From positions 620,001 through 684,000 of the forward strand of contig NZ_JARHUJ010000004.1 in NCBI RefSeq assembly GCF_029223285.1: a stretch of DNA of 64,000 bases. The letters run 5' to 3'. The stretch's first letter is position 1; each line of letters starts with the position of its first letter. The notes below the pieces were generated by a model that had not been told where the DNA came from, made no database searches, and was given only the letters and a program-made list of their open reading frames with translations. The translations under genes were made by a program, and so were the position numbers. The DNA is from Paraflavitalea sp. CAU 1676 (GTDB lineage: Bacteria > Bacteroidota > Bacteroidia > Chitinophagales > Chitinophagaceae). Shown here piece after piece: positions 9,383-17,505 of this stretch.

Positions 9383-9808
9383 CTAAATGCCGGCCAACTT
9401 TTGTTGAAGGGTCATGCCATTATCGGGTCCCGAATAGTTGGCGGTATACAGTTTCCGGAACATCAGGTAGGTTACAGATACCATCACGAAGGCGACAATC
9501 GCATCGATGGTGGCTGCAAAACCAAGTACCAGCAGCTTGGAGGCAAAAGCGAAGATGATATCGAAGAAGATACCGGCAAATACCCATTCTTTAAGGCGCA
9601 ATAGCTTACCGGGGATCAGCAACACGGCAATGCCTGAAAGTTTGAAAATACCGAGTGTGTAAATGAAGTGGGGAGGGTAACCGAGTTGGCGGGTTATTTC
9701 CCAAACGATAGGATTACTGGTCAATTCAAATAAACCGCTGGAGCCAAACCACAAGGAAGTTAAAGAGGCGCCTGTCCAGTAAATTGCTTTGGTAGTTTTC
9801 TGTGTCAT
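9383..9808 (-). CDS. DoxX-like integral membrane protein
   Basis: A 141-residue protein with four predicted membrane helices and the DoxX_2 pattern (WTGASLTSLWFGSSG near the N-terminus, then YPPHFIYTLGIFKLSG and a helix with LRLKEWVFAGIFFD). DoxX-like proteins are small inner-membrane proteins often linked to redox or quinone stress; the biochemical role of this subgroup is not settled. It lies downstream of an HxlR-type regulator on the same strand, 154 bases apart, which suggests control by that regulator. The 154-base gap holds no clear promoter. Confidence 0.8.
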   Translation of the reverse strand: MTQKTTKAIYWTGASLTSLWFGSSGLFELTSNPIVWEITRQLGYPPHFIYTLGIFKLSGIAVLLIPGKLLRLKEWVFAGIFFDIIFAFASKLLVLGFAATIDAIVAFVMVSVTYLMFRKLYTANYSGPDNGMTLQQKLAGI

Positions 9809-9962
9809 ACTATTTTGTTTTAATTGTTATCGATGACACAAAATTGCAGCAGGCAAGGGCAGTTGACCAGCTTATTCACGGCGAAGCGGACAATTGAGGG
9901 GCCCAGTTAGACAAAGGCCGCGCGAGTCGGAGAACTAGTCTCCCGCAAAGGTTCAAACGTGC

Positions 9963-10295
9963 TTATTTTTTCGTTACTACAATACGGTGCGACTTACCCC
10001 ACTTGATCATTTCGGTAATAATACCGCCAAACGACCGGCAATGTTCTGTTGGCTCATATTCCACCAGTACGGGCGAATCGTCATAAACGGTTCGTTTCAC
10101 AAGTTTATTCATTTCCATTTCCTTCAGTTCTTTCGACAACATCCTGGTAGTAATGCCCGGAATGCTTCGCTCTATTTCCCTGAAACGGCGGTTTCCATTA
10201 CAAATGGAATTGATGATGGGCAGCCGCCATTTGCCGCCGATAAAATAAAGTGTATCCTGTAAAGCGCGTAATTCTTCCGATTGATTTCTAAGCAT
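9963..10295 (-). CDS. HxlR-family transcriptional regulator
   Basis: A 110-residue winged-helix protein typical of the HxlR family in length and sequence: DTLYFIGGKWRLPIIN, then the recognition region RRFREIERSIPGITTRMLSKEL and a wing with VYDDSPVLVEYEPTEHCRS. HxlR proteins are dimeric repressors or activators that often respond to aldehydes, quinones or oxidants, frequently through a Cys; the Cys in the N-terminal part (NSICNGN) is a candidate. It is divergent from an SDR dehydrogenase and upstream of a DoxX-like gene, and two interleaved inverted repeats lie in the shared promoter region. Confidence 0.92.
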   Translation of the reverse strand: MLRNQSEELRALQDTLYFIGGKWRLPIINSICNGNRRFREIERSIPGITTRMLSKELKEMEMNKLVKRTVYDDSPVLVEYEPTEHCRSFGGIITEMIKWGKSHRIVVTKK

Positions 10296-10301
10296 ATGCT
10301 A

Positions 10302-10363
10302 TTGTAAATTGGTATACTCTGTGATACTGGTTACAAATGTATACCAAAATGAGAATAGTTTTG
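10302..10363. promoter_or_regulatory. Divergent promoter region with interleaved inverted repeats (candidate HxlR operator)
   Basis: Two inverted repeats interleave: TTGTAA (10302-10307) with TTACAA (10331-10336), and TTGGTATAC (10309-10317) with GTATACCAA (10339-10347). They are followed by a -7 box TAGTTTTG (10356-10363) reading towards the SDR gene, 17 bases before its ATG. The arrangement fits a dimeric HxlR repressor bound just upstream of the SDR promoter and also over its own gene's promoter. Binding is inferred. Confidence 0.5.
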
Positions 10364-10379
10364 CACTAAACAAATAATC

Positions 10380-11126
10380 ATGCAACAGTTCAAAAATAAA
10401 GTGGCCATCGTTACGGGAGGTAATAGTGGCATAGGGTACGCAACTGCGGAATACCTGGTAAAAAGCGGCGCAACAGTTATCATTACAGGAAGGAGAAAAG
10501 AGGCGATTGAAAAAGCGGCAGCTGAAATAGGCGCGATCCCTTTTGTAGCTGATCAGGCCAGTCTGAAGGATACGGAAACATTTTACGAGGTCGTACAGCA
10601 GCAGTTTGGCCGGGTGGATATACTATTCATCAATGCCGGTATTACAGGCTACAACTCAACGATCGGACAGGCCACTGAAGAGAATTTCGACAATGTGATG
10701 AACATAAACTTCAAAGGAGCTTATTTCACATTGAGCAGGTTTGTACCCCTGTTGAGCGAAGGAGCTTCGGTGGTAATCCTATCCTCCATTGTCGCCTCGA
10801 CCCATATGCCCGGCAGTTCCATCTACCAGGCAAGCAAGGCAGCATTGAATTCGATCGCCAAAACCGCTGCTGCAGAACTGGCACCCAAAAAGATTAGGGT
10901 CAATATTGTAAGCCCCGGCCCCACACGCACAGAAGTATTAAGCAAAGCGGGTATGGACAGCGGCACAGCTGATGAAGTATTCAAGATGCTCGCATCGGAG
11001 AAAATTCCTCTGAAGAAGATTGGAACCCCTACAGATGTAGCAAAAATGGTAGCCTACCTATGTGATGATGCCGCAAGCTATATAACGGGATCGGAGTTCG
11101 TGATCGACGGAGGTATTACATTGTAG
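10380..11126 (+). CDS. SDR-family NAD(P)-dependent oxidoreductase
   Basis: A 248-residue classical short-chain dehydrogenase/reductase. It has the cofactor motif TGGNSGIG (12-19), NAG at 85-87, catalytic Ser near 135, Y149 and K153 in YQASK, and the C-terminal DGGITL typical of the family. R38/R39 after the second strand (TGRRKE) suggest NADP preference. The substrate cannot be read from the sequence. It is transcribed divergently from the HxlR regulator, whose proposed operator overlaps this promoter, so it is probably induced by the effector HxlR senses. Confidence 0.93.
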   Translation: MQQFKNKVAIVTGGNSGIGYATAEYLVKSGATVIITGRRKEAIEKAAAEIGAIPFVADQASLKDTETFYEVVQQQFGRVDILFINAGITGYNSTIGQATEENFDNVMNINFKGAYFTLSRFVPLLSEGASVVILSSIVASTHMPGSSIYQASKAALNSIAKTAAAELAPKKIRVNIVSPGPTRTEVLSKAGMDSGTADEVFKMLASEKIPLKKIGTPTDVAKMVAYLCDDAASYITGSEFVIDGGITL

Positions 11127-11263
11127 AATTGCCCGGATAGAAGCCGTAATGCTGTAGACTGCACTACGCATCTTCGATAAACTTGGCGGTCGCAATTGTC
11201 CACCCCGCCTGTCGATTTGTCGGCTTAATGGCGTTTCTCCTTTCCTTCGCACCAGGCCGCCCC

Positions 11264-11271
11264 TACTTTTG
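11264..11271 (+). promoter_or_regulatory. -7 box that helps set the start of the DUF1223 gene
   Basis: TACTTTTG matches TAnnTTTG. A transcript starting about seven bases downstream would leave the ATG at 11282 with almost no leader, whereas the ATG at 11303 would have about 25 bases. This supports the 11303 start. Confidence 0.4.
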
Positions 11272-11302
11272 TTAAAAATCAATGATAAATAATACACACG
11301 AT

Positions 11303-12070
11303 ATGAAAGCGATTAAAAGACTCGGGTTTGGGGCGGCCATGTTATTGTTGTTGTTTGTTACAGCCTCATTCCTGTTAAAACGGTCTGTAGAAAAAAACGA
11401 TACCATGAATAACACAGGAAAGGGATTTGCAGTGATAGAGCTGTTTACTTCAGAGGGATGCTCCAGTTGTCCGCCGGCCGATCGGCTGATAGAGCAGTTA
11501 GGGGCACAGGACCAGCAAGGCCAACTTTATATCCTGGCCTATCATGTCGATTATTGGGATCACCAGGGATGGAAGGATCGCTTCAGCGATAAGTCCTACA
11601 CCGCCCGTCAGCAGGAGTATGCCCGCTTACTGCATGTCGATCCCATTTATACACCGCAATTGGTGGTGAATGGTGCCGGTGAATTCGTTGGCTCCGATCA
11701 GCGCTCCATATCGGCTGCAATTGGTGAACAGCTGCAACAGGATCTGCCCCGTAAGTTGAAGCTAAATGGAGTGATCGATGGTAAAAATCTGATCATTTCC
11801 CACAATGGCGAGCAAAACACAAAGTCGGAGCTGGTGGTGGCCCTTGTTCAAAAAAAGGCAGAAAGCAGGGTAAAAGCCGGAGAGAATATGGGCCGGGATC
11901 TGTCGCATGTGCAGATTGTTCGGGACCTGAAGCAGGTGTCCCTGCAAAACGGCTCAACGGCAGAGATTCGATTGCCGAAGGATTTCGATAAGAGCAGCTG
12001 GGAGGTGATCGGGTTTGTTCAGGATAAAGAGTCCGGCAAAATAACGGATGCTACAAGGTTCGGTTGGTAA
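11303..12070 (+). CDS. DUF1223 thioredoxin-like exported protein
   Basis: A 255-residue protein of the DUF1223 family (secreted, thioredoxin-like fold). An N-terminal membrane/signal helix (GAAMLLLLFVTASFLL) precedes the motif ELFTSEGCSSCPPAD with the CxxC pair C53/C56. Other family motifs are HVDYWDHQGW and YTPQLVVNG. The family is annotated as a secreted thioredoxin-like protein, but no enzyme activity is established. An alternative ATG at 11282 would add seven residues ahead of the signal; the promoter box at 11264 favours 11303. A hairpin terminator follows. Confidence 0.88.
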   Translation: MKAIKRLGFGAAMLLLLFVTASFLLKRSVEKNDTMNNTGKGFAVIELFTSEGCSSCPPADRLIEQLGAQDQQGQLYILAYHVDYWDHQGWKDRFSDKSYTARQQEYARLLHVDPIYTPQLVVNGAGEFVGSDQRSISAAIGEQLQQDLPRKLKLNGVIDGKNLIISHNGEQNTKSELVVALVQKKAESRVKAGENMGRDLSHVQIVRDLKQVSLQNGSTAEIRLPKDFDKSSWEVIGFVQDKESGKITDATRFGW

Positions 12071-12106
12071 TATATCGTTGAGTTGGTAGTGTAGTGTTGT
12101 ATGGAC

Positions 12107-12135
12107 AAAGGCCAGGTAATCCCTGGCCTTTTTGA
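12107..12135 (+). terminator. Intrinsic terminator after the DUF1223 gene
   Basis: A perfect 10-bp stem, AAAGGCCAGG against CCTGGCCTTT, has a 5-base loop and is followed by further T residues. Confidence 0.85.
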
Positions 12136-12194
12136 TTGAGTAAGAGGCCATAAAGACCGGGCATCATTTTTTATACTATTCCATAAAAAGCTAT

Positions 12195-12731
12195 ATGAAC
12201 AGCATCAATAAGAACCAGCCGGAAGATAATCATGAATCATTATCCGGCGCTGCAGCTATTAAAAAGATCAGGGAGCTGGCTACAAAGGCCGATACCTGTT
12301 TTTTCTGTACACATATCACGCAGGGCGCGGAAATAAAAACCAGACCGATGTCGGTACAGGAAGTCGATAACGATGGCAATTTGTGGTTTCTTAGTGCCAG
12401 TGATAGTCACACAAACCAGGAGATCAATGAAGACGGATCAGTGCAGTTATTCTTTCAAGGGTCAGCACATGCCGATTTCCTGACGCTGTATGGAAAGGCC
12501 GTCATCAGCAATGATAAGAAGAAGATCGATGAGTTATGGAAGCCGTTGTTCAAAACCTGGTTTACGGAAGGAAAGGACGATCCGAGGATCACCATACTCC
12601 GTGTAACGCCCGAAAGTGGTTATTACTGGGATAATAAACACGGCAATGCCATTGCCTTTGTAAAAATGGTCGCTGGCGCTATGATGGGAAAAACATTGGA
12701 TGATTCAATAGAAGGCTCGCTTAAACTCTGA
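12195..12731 (+). CDS. Pyridoxamine 5'-phosphate oxidase-like (general stress protein 26) flavoprotein
   Basis: A 178-residue split-barrel flavin-binding protein of the general stress protein 26 group. It has the N-terminal strand ADTCFFCTHI, KTRPMSVQEVDNDGNLWFLS at the cofactor site, VQLFFQGS, and the C-terminal ITILRVTPESGYYWD typical of the group. Such proteins bind FMN or FAD and are linked to stress resistance; they are not the true PdxH. It is flanked by terminators on both sides, so it is a single-gene transcript. No clear TAnnTTTG box was found upstream. Confidence 0.88.
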   Translation: MNSINKNQPEDNHESLSGAAAIKKIRELATKADTCFFCTHITQGAEIKTRPMSVQEVDNDGNLWFLSASDSHTNQEINEDGSVQLFFQGSAHADFLTLYGKAVISNDKKKIDELWKPLFKTWFTEGKDDPRITILRVTPESGYYWDNKHGNAIAFVKMVAGAMMGKTLDDSIEGSLKL

Positions 12732-12748
12732 CAGCTAAGCCACAGCTA

Positions 12749-12786
12749 AAACCGGGTAAGCAATCCACGAATTGCTTACCCGGTTT
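12749..12786. terminator. Bidirectional intrinsic terminator
   Basis: A perfect 16-bp stem, AAACCGGGTAAGCAAT against ATTGCTTACCCGGTTT, with a 6-base loop lies between the convergent PNPOx-like and SRPBCC genes. TTTT follows on the plus strand and an A-rich flank precedes it, so it serves both directions. Confidence 0.92.
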
Positions 12787-12809
12787 TTTAATTCCCGTAA
12801 AAGGAACTT

Positions 12810-13481
12810 TTATTGCTTATTGTGCTTTTTCAGGTTGTCTTCGTTGAACTCGTTCACTTTCTCTTTCTTGTTGGGTTGCCCTTTGCCGGTTAACACCAGG
12901 TCGCGAAGGCTTTCTGTAATAAAATGAGTCCAGGCATCTTTGCAGATATCATAGCATTCATATTCCGGCACCAGCCCTTGCTGTGTGAACTGTAATTGCG
13001 TTTTGCCATCTTTTGAACTGAGTTCAAAAACCACCTTATTTCCTTTCCATTCGGATTGGTCTTTCGTGAATTTGAAATGATTGTCCAGCACCTGCCAAAC
13101 AACCTTTTTGTTGGGCACCACCTCAATGAGCTTCATCCTGGCAGTGTGCACATCCATGTAGTGATATTTAAACTCGTCGTTCAGGTTGGTAGTGCCCCCT
13201 TCTATTTCTTCCGACCACCAGCCCCGCACGTTGACCATTGCCTTATATACATCTTCAGGCGATTTGTCGATCAGCAGGGTAGTGGTGAAACTTTGATCGT
13301 TCATATTTGTATGTTTTGATTTGTTATTGATTCCGGAGGCATTTGTTGCGGGTAGAGTCGATTGGCCCATTGATGTGCCGACTGCGGTAACGATGATTAA
13401 TAGAGTAGTAATGAGGTAAATAGCCGCACCAAGGCCGCCATGGCGGTATGCCACGGCATTTTTGCTCTTCAAACTGTTCAT
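12810..13481 (-). CDS. SRPBCC/AHSA1-type domain protein with an N-terminal membrane or signal extension
   Basis: From the ATG at 13481 this gives 223 residues. Residues from about 60 onward are an SRPBCC (START-like, AHSA1) domain: FTTTLLIDKSPEDVYKAM, VRGWWSEEIEG, MKLIEVVPNKKVVWQV, WTHFITESLRDLV. Such domains bind hydrophobic ligands. The first 40 residues hold a hydrophobic helix (AAIYLITTLLIIVTAV) ending in SMGQS, which looks like a signal or anchor. Most homologues start at the position of the ATG at 13304 and are cytoplasmic, about 160 residues. A -7 box at 13485-13492 would start the transcript at about 13478, after the longer start. So the domain is certain and the N-terminus is not. 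It is divergent from a GlxA-type regulator. Confidence 0.82.
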   Translation of the reverse strand: MNSLKSKNAVAYRHGGLGAAIYLITTLLIIVTAVGTSMGQSTLPATNASGINNKSKHTNMNDQSFTTTLLIDKSPEDVYKAMVNVRGWWSEEIEGGTTNLNDEFKYHYMDVHTARMKLIEVVPNKKVVWQVLDNHFKFTKDQSEWKGNKVVFELSSKDGKTQLQFTQQGLVPEYECYDICKDAWTHFITESLRDLVLTGKGQPNKKEKVNEFNEDNLKKHNKQ

Positions 13482-13484
13482 GAC

Positions 13485-13492
13485 CAAACTTA
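13485..13492 (-). promoter_or_regulatory. Candidate -7 box for the SRPBCC gene
   Basis: On the minus strand TAAGTTTG matches TAnnTTTG and mirrors the identical box of the divergent GlxA-type gene. If used, it places the transcript start inside the extended SRPBCC reading frame and favours translation from 13304. Confidence 0.35.
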
Positions 13493-13577
13493 TTTTAAGT
13501 GATTTGATATTTATCAGCCCCCAAAGCTATTGTCCTGATCGGAAAGAGAAGGGGTGGTAATTAGACTTTCAGGTGGG

Positions 13578-13608
13578 TTGATTTGGACACGCTTCTTGCT
13601 TAAGTTTG
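13578..13608 (+). promoter_or_regulatory. Promoter of the GlxA-type regulator
   Basis: TTG (13578-13580), a 20-base spacer and TAAGTTTG (13601-13608) form a good Bacteroidota promoter. The ATG lies 16 bases beyond the -7 box. Confidence 0.55.
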
Positions 13609-13624
13609 GAGAAATAAAAAAGCC

Positions 13625-14614
13625 ATGAAACGCGTAACCATATTGGTACCCGACGGACAAACCAACCTTAGTAGCATAGCCTGTATAGTTGGGTCTTACG
13701 AAATGTTTTCTGTTGCCAATGCCTTCTGGAAGCAAAGCGGCAGGCAGGAGTTGTATAAAATAGAAACAGCCGGCGTATCGAATAAGATCGATTTTCAGAA
13801 GGGTATGTTGAGCGTTCATGCAGATACCCTGATCAACGATATTGATAAAACGAACCTGATCATAGTTCCGTCGCTGGAGGGCACTTACCAGCAGGCAATG
13901 AATGGAAATAAACCGTTGGTAGATTGGCTTGCCCGTCAGTACAAGCAGGGTGCAGAGATAGCCAGCATGTGTTCCGGCACGTTTATGCTCGCCGATGCAG
14001 GTATACTGGATGGAAAGAACTGCTCCACCCATTGGTGTTATGAAGAAAATTTCAAAGCCTTATTTCCCCGGGTCAATTTACAGATCGAAAAACTCATCAC
14101 CGACGAGCATGGCATCTATACCAATGGTGGGGCGTATTCCTTCCTTAATTTACTGATCTACCTGATAGAAAAATTCTACGACAGAACGACCGCTATTTTT
14201 TGCTCCAAGATGTTTCAGGTAGAATTGGATCGCCAGAGTCAAAGTGCCTTTGCCATCTTCACCGGTCAGAAGTTACATGGCGATGAGATGGTGCAAAAAG
14301 CACAGGCTTACATAGAGAGCAGGATCGATGAAAAGTTGTCGGTGGAGGACTTATCGTCCAGGTTTGCCGTGGGCAGACGAAACTTTGACAGGCGATTCAT
14401 CAAAGCCACGGGTAACACGCCTGTCGAATATGCGCAAAGGGTAAAGATCGAATCGGCAAAAAAAGCGCTGGAAACTACCCGTAAAACGGTCAATGAGGTC
14501 ATGTACGAAGTTGGCTATTCCGATGTAAAGGCGTTTCGCGAAGTATTTAAAAGATTCACGGGTATGTCGCCCCTCGAATACCGGAACCGGTATAACAAAG
14601 AGGCTTTGGTATAA
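13625..14614 (+). CDS. GlxA-family transcriptional regulator (DJ-1/PfpI domain plus AraC HTH)
   Basis: A 329-residue regulator. The N-terminal DJ-1/PfpI-like domain (1-190) has the nucleophile-elbow region ASMCSGTFMLADAGILDGK and the downstream CSTHW, as in GlxA regulators. The C-terminal AraC HTH (about 220-325) has two helix-turn-helix units: LSVEDLSSRFAVGRRNFDRRF and VNEVMYEVGYSDVKAFREVFKRFTGMSPLEYR. These proteins usually sense small amines or metabolites and activate a neighbouring gene; here the divergent SRPBCC gene is the obvious candidate. The ligand is unknown. Confidence 0.94.
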   Translation: MKRVTILVPDGQTNLSSIACIVGSYEMFSVANAFWKQSGRQELYKIETAGVSNKIDFQKGMLSVHADTLINDIDKTNLIIVPSLEGTYQQAMNGNKPLVDWLARQYKQGAEIASMCSGTFMLADAGILDGKNCSTHWCYEENFKALFPRVNLQIEKLITDEHGIYTNGGAYSFLNLLIYLIEKFYDRTTAIFCSKMFQVELDRQSQSAFAIFTGQKLHGDEMVQKAQAYIESRIDEKLSVEDLSSRFAVGRRNFDRRFIKATGNTPVEYAQRVKIESAKKALETTRKTVNEVMYEVGYSDVKAFREVFKRFTGMSPLEYRNRYNKEALV

Positions 14615-14648
14615 ATTTTCCTAAACATTGGCCAGTACGTTACATGCC

Positions 14649-15077
14649 CTATAGGGGCGTTCCCCAAACAGAGATCACCAGTTTTCTGCTCCCGCCCTGG
14701 TTGCGGTGCTCGCAGAGGTAGATGCCCTGCCAGATGCCCAGCGCCAGCCGCCCCCGGTTTACGGGTATCAGCACTGAACTGCCCAACAAGGCTGCTTTCA
14801 GGTGGGCAGGCATATCATCCGGACCTTCATCGGTATGTACATAGTCCGGATCATTTTCCGGCACCGATTTGTTGAACCAGGTTTCGAAATCCTCCCGTAC
14901 AGTTGGGTCGGCGTTTTCGTTGATAGTTAGAGAGGCAGAGGTATGCTGGATAAAGACCTGACACATACCGGCGGCAATTTCACCGATCTGGGGCATCGCC
15001 CGAACGATTTCGTTGGTAATGAGGTGAAATCCACGGGGCCTTTCCCGCAGGGTGAGTTGAGCCTGAAACATTTTCAT
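14649..15077 (-). CDS. yjbQ: YjbQ-family protein (UPF0047, secondary thiamine-phosphate synthase)
   Basis: A 142-residue protein of the YjbQ/UPF0047 family, close to the usual 130-140 residues. It carries the family motifs GMCQVFIQHTSASLTINENADPTVR, GPDDMPAHLKAALLGSS and GIWQGIYLCEHRNQGGSRKLVIS. The conserved His residues are probable metal ligands. E. coli YjbQ has weak thiamine-phosphate synthase activity; the physiological role is open. I chose the ATG at 15077 (MKMFQAQL) because it matches the family length; the frame stays open to 15128. It is convergent with the GlxA-type gene, with only a short CCCTATAGGG palindrome at the junction. Confidence 0.9.
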   Translation of the reverse strand: MKMFQAQLTLRERPRGFHLITNEIVRAMPQIGEIAAGMCQVFIQHTSASLTINENADPTVREDFETWFNKSVPENDPDYVHTDEGPDDMPAHLKAALLGSSVLIPVNRGRLALGIWQGIYLCEHRNQGGSRKLVISVWGTPL

Positions 15078-15266
15078 GCTGCAAAATACAAACGAAATGT
15101 CATGACTTTTCCTGACATAACCTGACATTCGCCGGCGAGTGCTGGGAGCAACTTATTTTCTTTGGTAAGTTTGTAAATCGGTTCAAGACGAGATCAGTCT
15201 GGTCATGGTCAAAAGATCTCTGCCTCCCTGATCGATCCGTCCGCAGGCACCGGCTCCGTAGCGCTC

Positions 15267-15299
15267 CCGTACCCGATCCGTACCCGACCCGTACCGGTC
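15267..15299. repeat. Three 11-bp tandem repeats in a 570-base gap
   Basis: CCGTACCCGAT, CCGTACCCGAC and CCGTACCGGTC follow one another without spacing. The gap 15078-15651 between yjbQ and the lipase gene contains no gene I can support. A 64-codon minus-strand frame across the repeats (15183-15377) has an arginine/glycine-rich composition that simply reflects the repeat, and I reject it. Confidence 0.6.
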
Positions 15300-15651
15300 T
15301 CGAATAAATAGCACAACTTTTGAAACAGCCTCATTTTCACTAAAAATGACAGGGCGTATTATGATCATCTCCCGCACAATTCACAGAGGCCCTAACAAAC
15401 AATGATGCGATTGGTAAGTTGAACAAGGTTACACAACCTGGCATCGGTACTAATAATTCCAGAAAACATGGACTTGAACGAGTACAATAACGGAGAAGCA
15501 ACACCCAATTTTGCGTAATGATACTTTAAGCTGATCCGGATAAACCCCCTACCTTAGTTCCGCTAAGCAACTTCCCCCACCCATACACTACGAAACGATA
15601 ACTCCTCCCTGATCGTTACTATTCGTTCATCTTAAAAAATTCACCATTACC

Positions 15652-16647
15652 ATGCAAGCAATTACCATCAATGCCAACAGCACCACACCACAACCTGCTG
15701 CTGCAAAACCTGCTGTGTTACTCTCTTATGTAACGTACGATCCGGATCCTGTCAGCGATATTGCCACCTACCTGCCGGGCTGGAAGGTAGTTTGGAATGG
15801 GGTCCAAACCGAAGATGGAAACTATGCCTTTATTGCACTTGAAACCGCCACTTCTACTTACGCATTGGCAATCCGTGGTTCACTGCCACCACAAGATGTA
15901 TTTGATAACTGGGATGCCTTTGCCAACTGGGTCCTGGAAGACATGGACGTAATCACTACCGTAAGCTGGCCCTATTCAAGTATTCCGAAGGCCATTATCA
16001 GCAATGGTACCAATACTTCCTTCACAAACCTGCAGGCAATGCAGGACTCGCTCGGGTCGGGCCAAACGATTACCGAATACCTCAATCAAAATGTGATAAC
16101 GCCCGGTAAGCAACTGATCATTACCGGTCATAGCCTCGGCGGAAATATTGCCAATGTGTACGCTTCTTATTTGGTAAGCAGTATTGCCAATACCAATTAT
16201 TCGTTGAGCAACCTTTCCCTCTTAACCTTTGCAGCGCCGGCAGCTGGCAATGGCGCATTTGCCAACGACCTCGATGCCAAAATTACCAATGCCTGGCATT
16301 ACCATAACTTTAACGACATCGTACCCTGCTTCCCCGTATGTGTATTGGTAGGTACCGTTGCTTATCAATACATACCCCAGCCCGATGCTGGCGCGATTAC
16401 AACAACCATCGACGGGGTAACCGTGAGTTTAAAAGAGGCATTCCTGATATTGGCCGGTACATTCTACGTCTATGGATACCAGCAACAGAACCGGAACTAT
16501 TTTGTATTCAACACTACGCTTGATAAAGATTACACCAGCAATACGATGAGCGATTTCTTCCAGCAGGCAGGATACCAGCATCACCTGCAAAATTATGCAG
16601 GGTATTTAGGCGTCACGATTCCCAATGCCACCCTGGTAGCTGGCTAA
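15652..16647 (+). CDS. Class 3 lipase-like serine hydrolase
   Basis: A 331-residue alpha/beta hydrolase of the lipase-3 type. The nucleophile elbow ITGHSLGG places Ser161, D222 lies in NFNDIVPCFP (the class 3 pattern), and the catalytic His is probably H310 or H311. FAAPAAGNGAFA after the elbow also fits the family. The N-terminus (QAITINANSTTPQPAAAKP) has no evident signal peptide, so it is either cytoplasmic or exported by another route. It stands alone between a long upstream gap and a terminator. The substrate may be a lipid or another ester. Confidence 0.85.
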   Translation: MQAITINANSTTPQPAAAKPAVLLSYVTYDPDPVSDIATYLPGWKVVWNGVQTEDGNYAFIALETATSTYALAIRGSLPPQDVFDNWDAFANWVLEDMDVITTVSWPYSSIPKAIISNGTNTSFTNLQAMQDSLGSGQTITEYLNQNVITPGKQLIITGHSLGGNIANVYASYLVSSIANTNYSLSNLSLLTFAAPAAGNGAFANDLDAKITNAWHYHNFNDIVPCFPVCVLVGTVAYQYIPQPDAGAITTTIDGVTVSLKEAFLILAGTFYVYGYQQQNRNYFVFNTTLDKDYTSNTMSDFFQQAGYQHHLQNYAGYLGVTIPNATLVAG

Positions 16648-16699
16648 AGTATTCTATTTAGGTCAATGGCCCACCGCATTGATACGCAACGAAACAGTA

Positions 16700-16740
16700 A
16701 AAGGCTGTAGTGAACCCGCAAGGATCACTGCAGCCTTTGT
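16700..16740. terminator. Terminator between the lipase and azoreductase genes
   Basis: A 14-bp stem with one G-U type mismatch (AAAGGCTGTAGTGA against TCACTGCAGCCTTT) lies between convergent genes. It has A residues before and T residues after, so it may serve both. Confidence 0.7.
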
Positions 16741-16828
16741 TACATGAATGACCAACCATTGTAGTGGGCTGTTCGCAACGCGTGTTGTTTCTTCTCTATT
16801 CGTCAACGTCTTCAAATCCTGTAGGCGT

Positions 16829-17428
16829 CTAAACCGCAACGCTTTCTAAACCTGCCGCGAGGGCCGATTCCATAAGGCCGGGAATACCAGCTCCTTCAAT
16901 GCGGTAAGTGGTTATATCGGTAATGCCCATAAATTCGAGGATAAAGCGCAGGTAAGGTTCCCCAAAATCGAAAGGTTTCATAGGTCCATCCGAATACACG
17001 CCATTGGAGGCAATGGCCAGATACACTTTTTTCCCTTTTAATAAACCTTCCGGCCTGCCGGTTTGGTAGCTGAAAGTTTTACCGGCCCGCACTATATGAT
17101 CGATCCAGGCTTTAAGGGCCGAAGGAATGTTAAAGTTGTACATGGGCACACTGATAACAATGATCTCGGCTGCAAGCAATTCTTTTACAGCTTGATCCGA
17201 ACTATACAGGGTATCTTTTTGTTCTGGTGTGTGTTCTGTATCAGCCAGTCTGTAAGCGACCGGGTGAATTTCATTGAGGTGGATATAGTTCTTCTTCACA
17301 GTATCGTTGATACTTACTTCACTGCCAGGAAATTGGGTAAGAAGTAGTTCAACAATCCGGCTCCCCAGGCGGGTGCTGTTCGATTGATCACCCCGCGGAC
17401 TGGAGGTGACATGCAAAATTTGTTTCAT
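16829..17428 (-). CDS. azoR: FMN-dependent NADH-azoreductase
   Basis: A 199-residue flavodoxin-like enzyme of the AzoR family. It has the N-terminal phosphate loop HVTSSPRGDQSNSTRLG, VPMYNFNIPSALKAWIDHIVRAGKTF and ASNGVYSDGPM, all typical FMN-binding segments. AzoR enzymes reduce quinones and azo compounds with NADH and protect against quinone stress. It is divergent from an HxlR regulator that very likely controls it, a well-known pairing in Gram-positive bacteria (for example the YodB/AzoR1 system). The start at 17428 gives the usual family length. Confidence 0.94.
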   Translation of the reverse strand: MKQILHVTSSPRGDQSNSTRLGSRIVELLLTQFPGSEVSINDTVKKNYIHLNEIHPVAYRLADTEHTPEQKDTLYSSDQAVKELLAAEIIVISVPMYNFNIPSALKAWIDHIVRAGKTFSYQTGRPEGLLKGKKVYLAIASNGVYSDGPMKPFDFGEPYLRFILEFMGITDITTYRIEGAGIPGLMESALAAGLESVAV

Positions 17429-17505
17429 CGTGTATTATGCAAAGTAGTTACGAAATGTTAAGTCATCCAGCTGATCCCTGCGCAGGTTTCATGATGCAAG
17501 CTATG

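Noticed and set aside
15183-15377. 64-codon minus-strand frame in the 15.1-15.6 kb gap
   Set aside because: Its Arg/Gly-rich centre is only a translation of the 11-bp tandem repeats; no homology or start signal.
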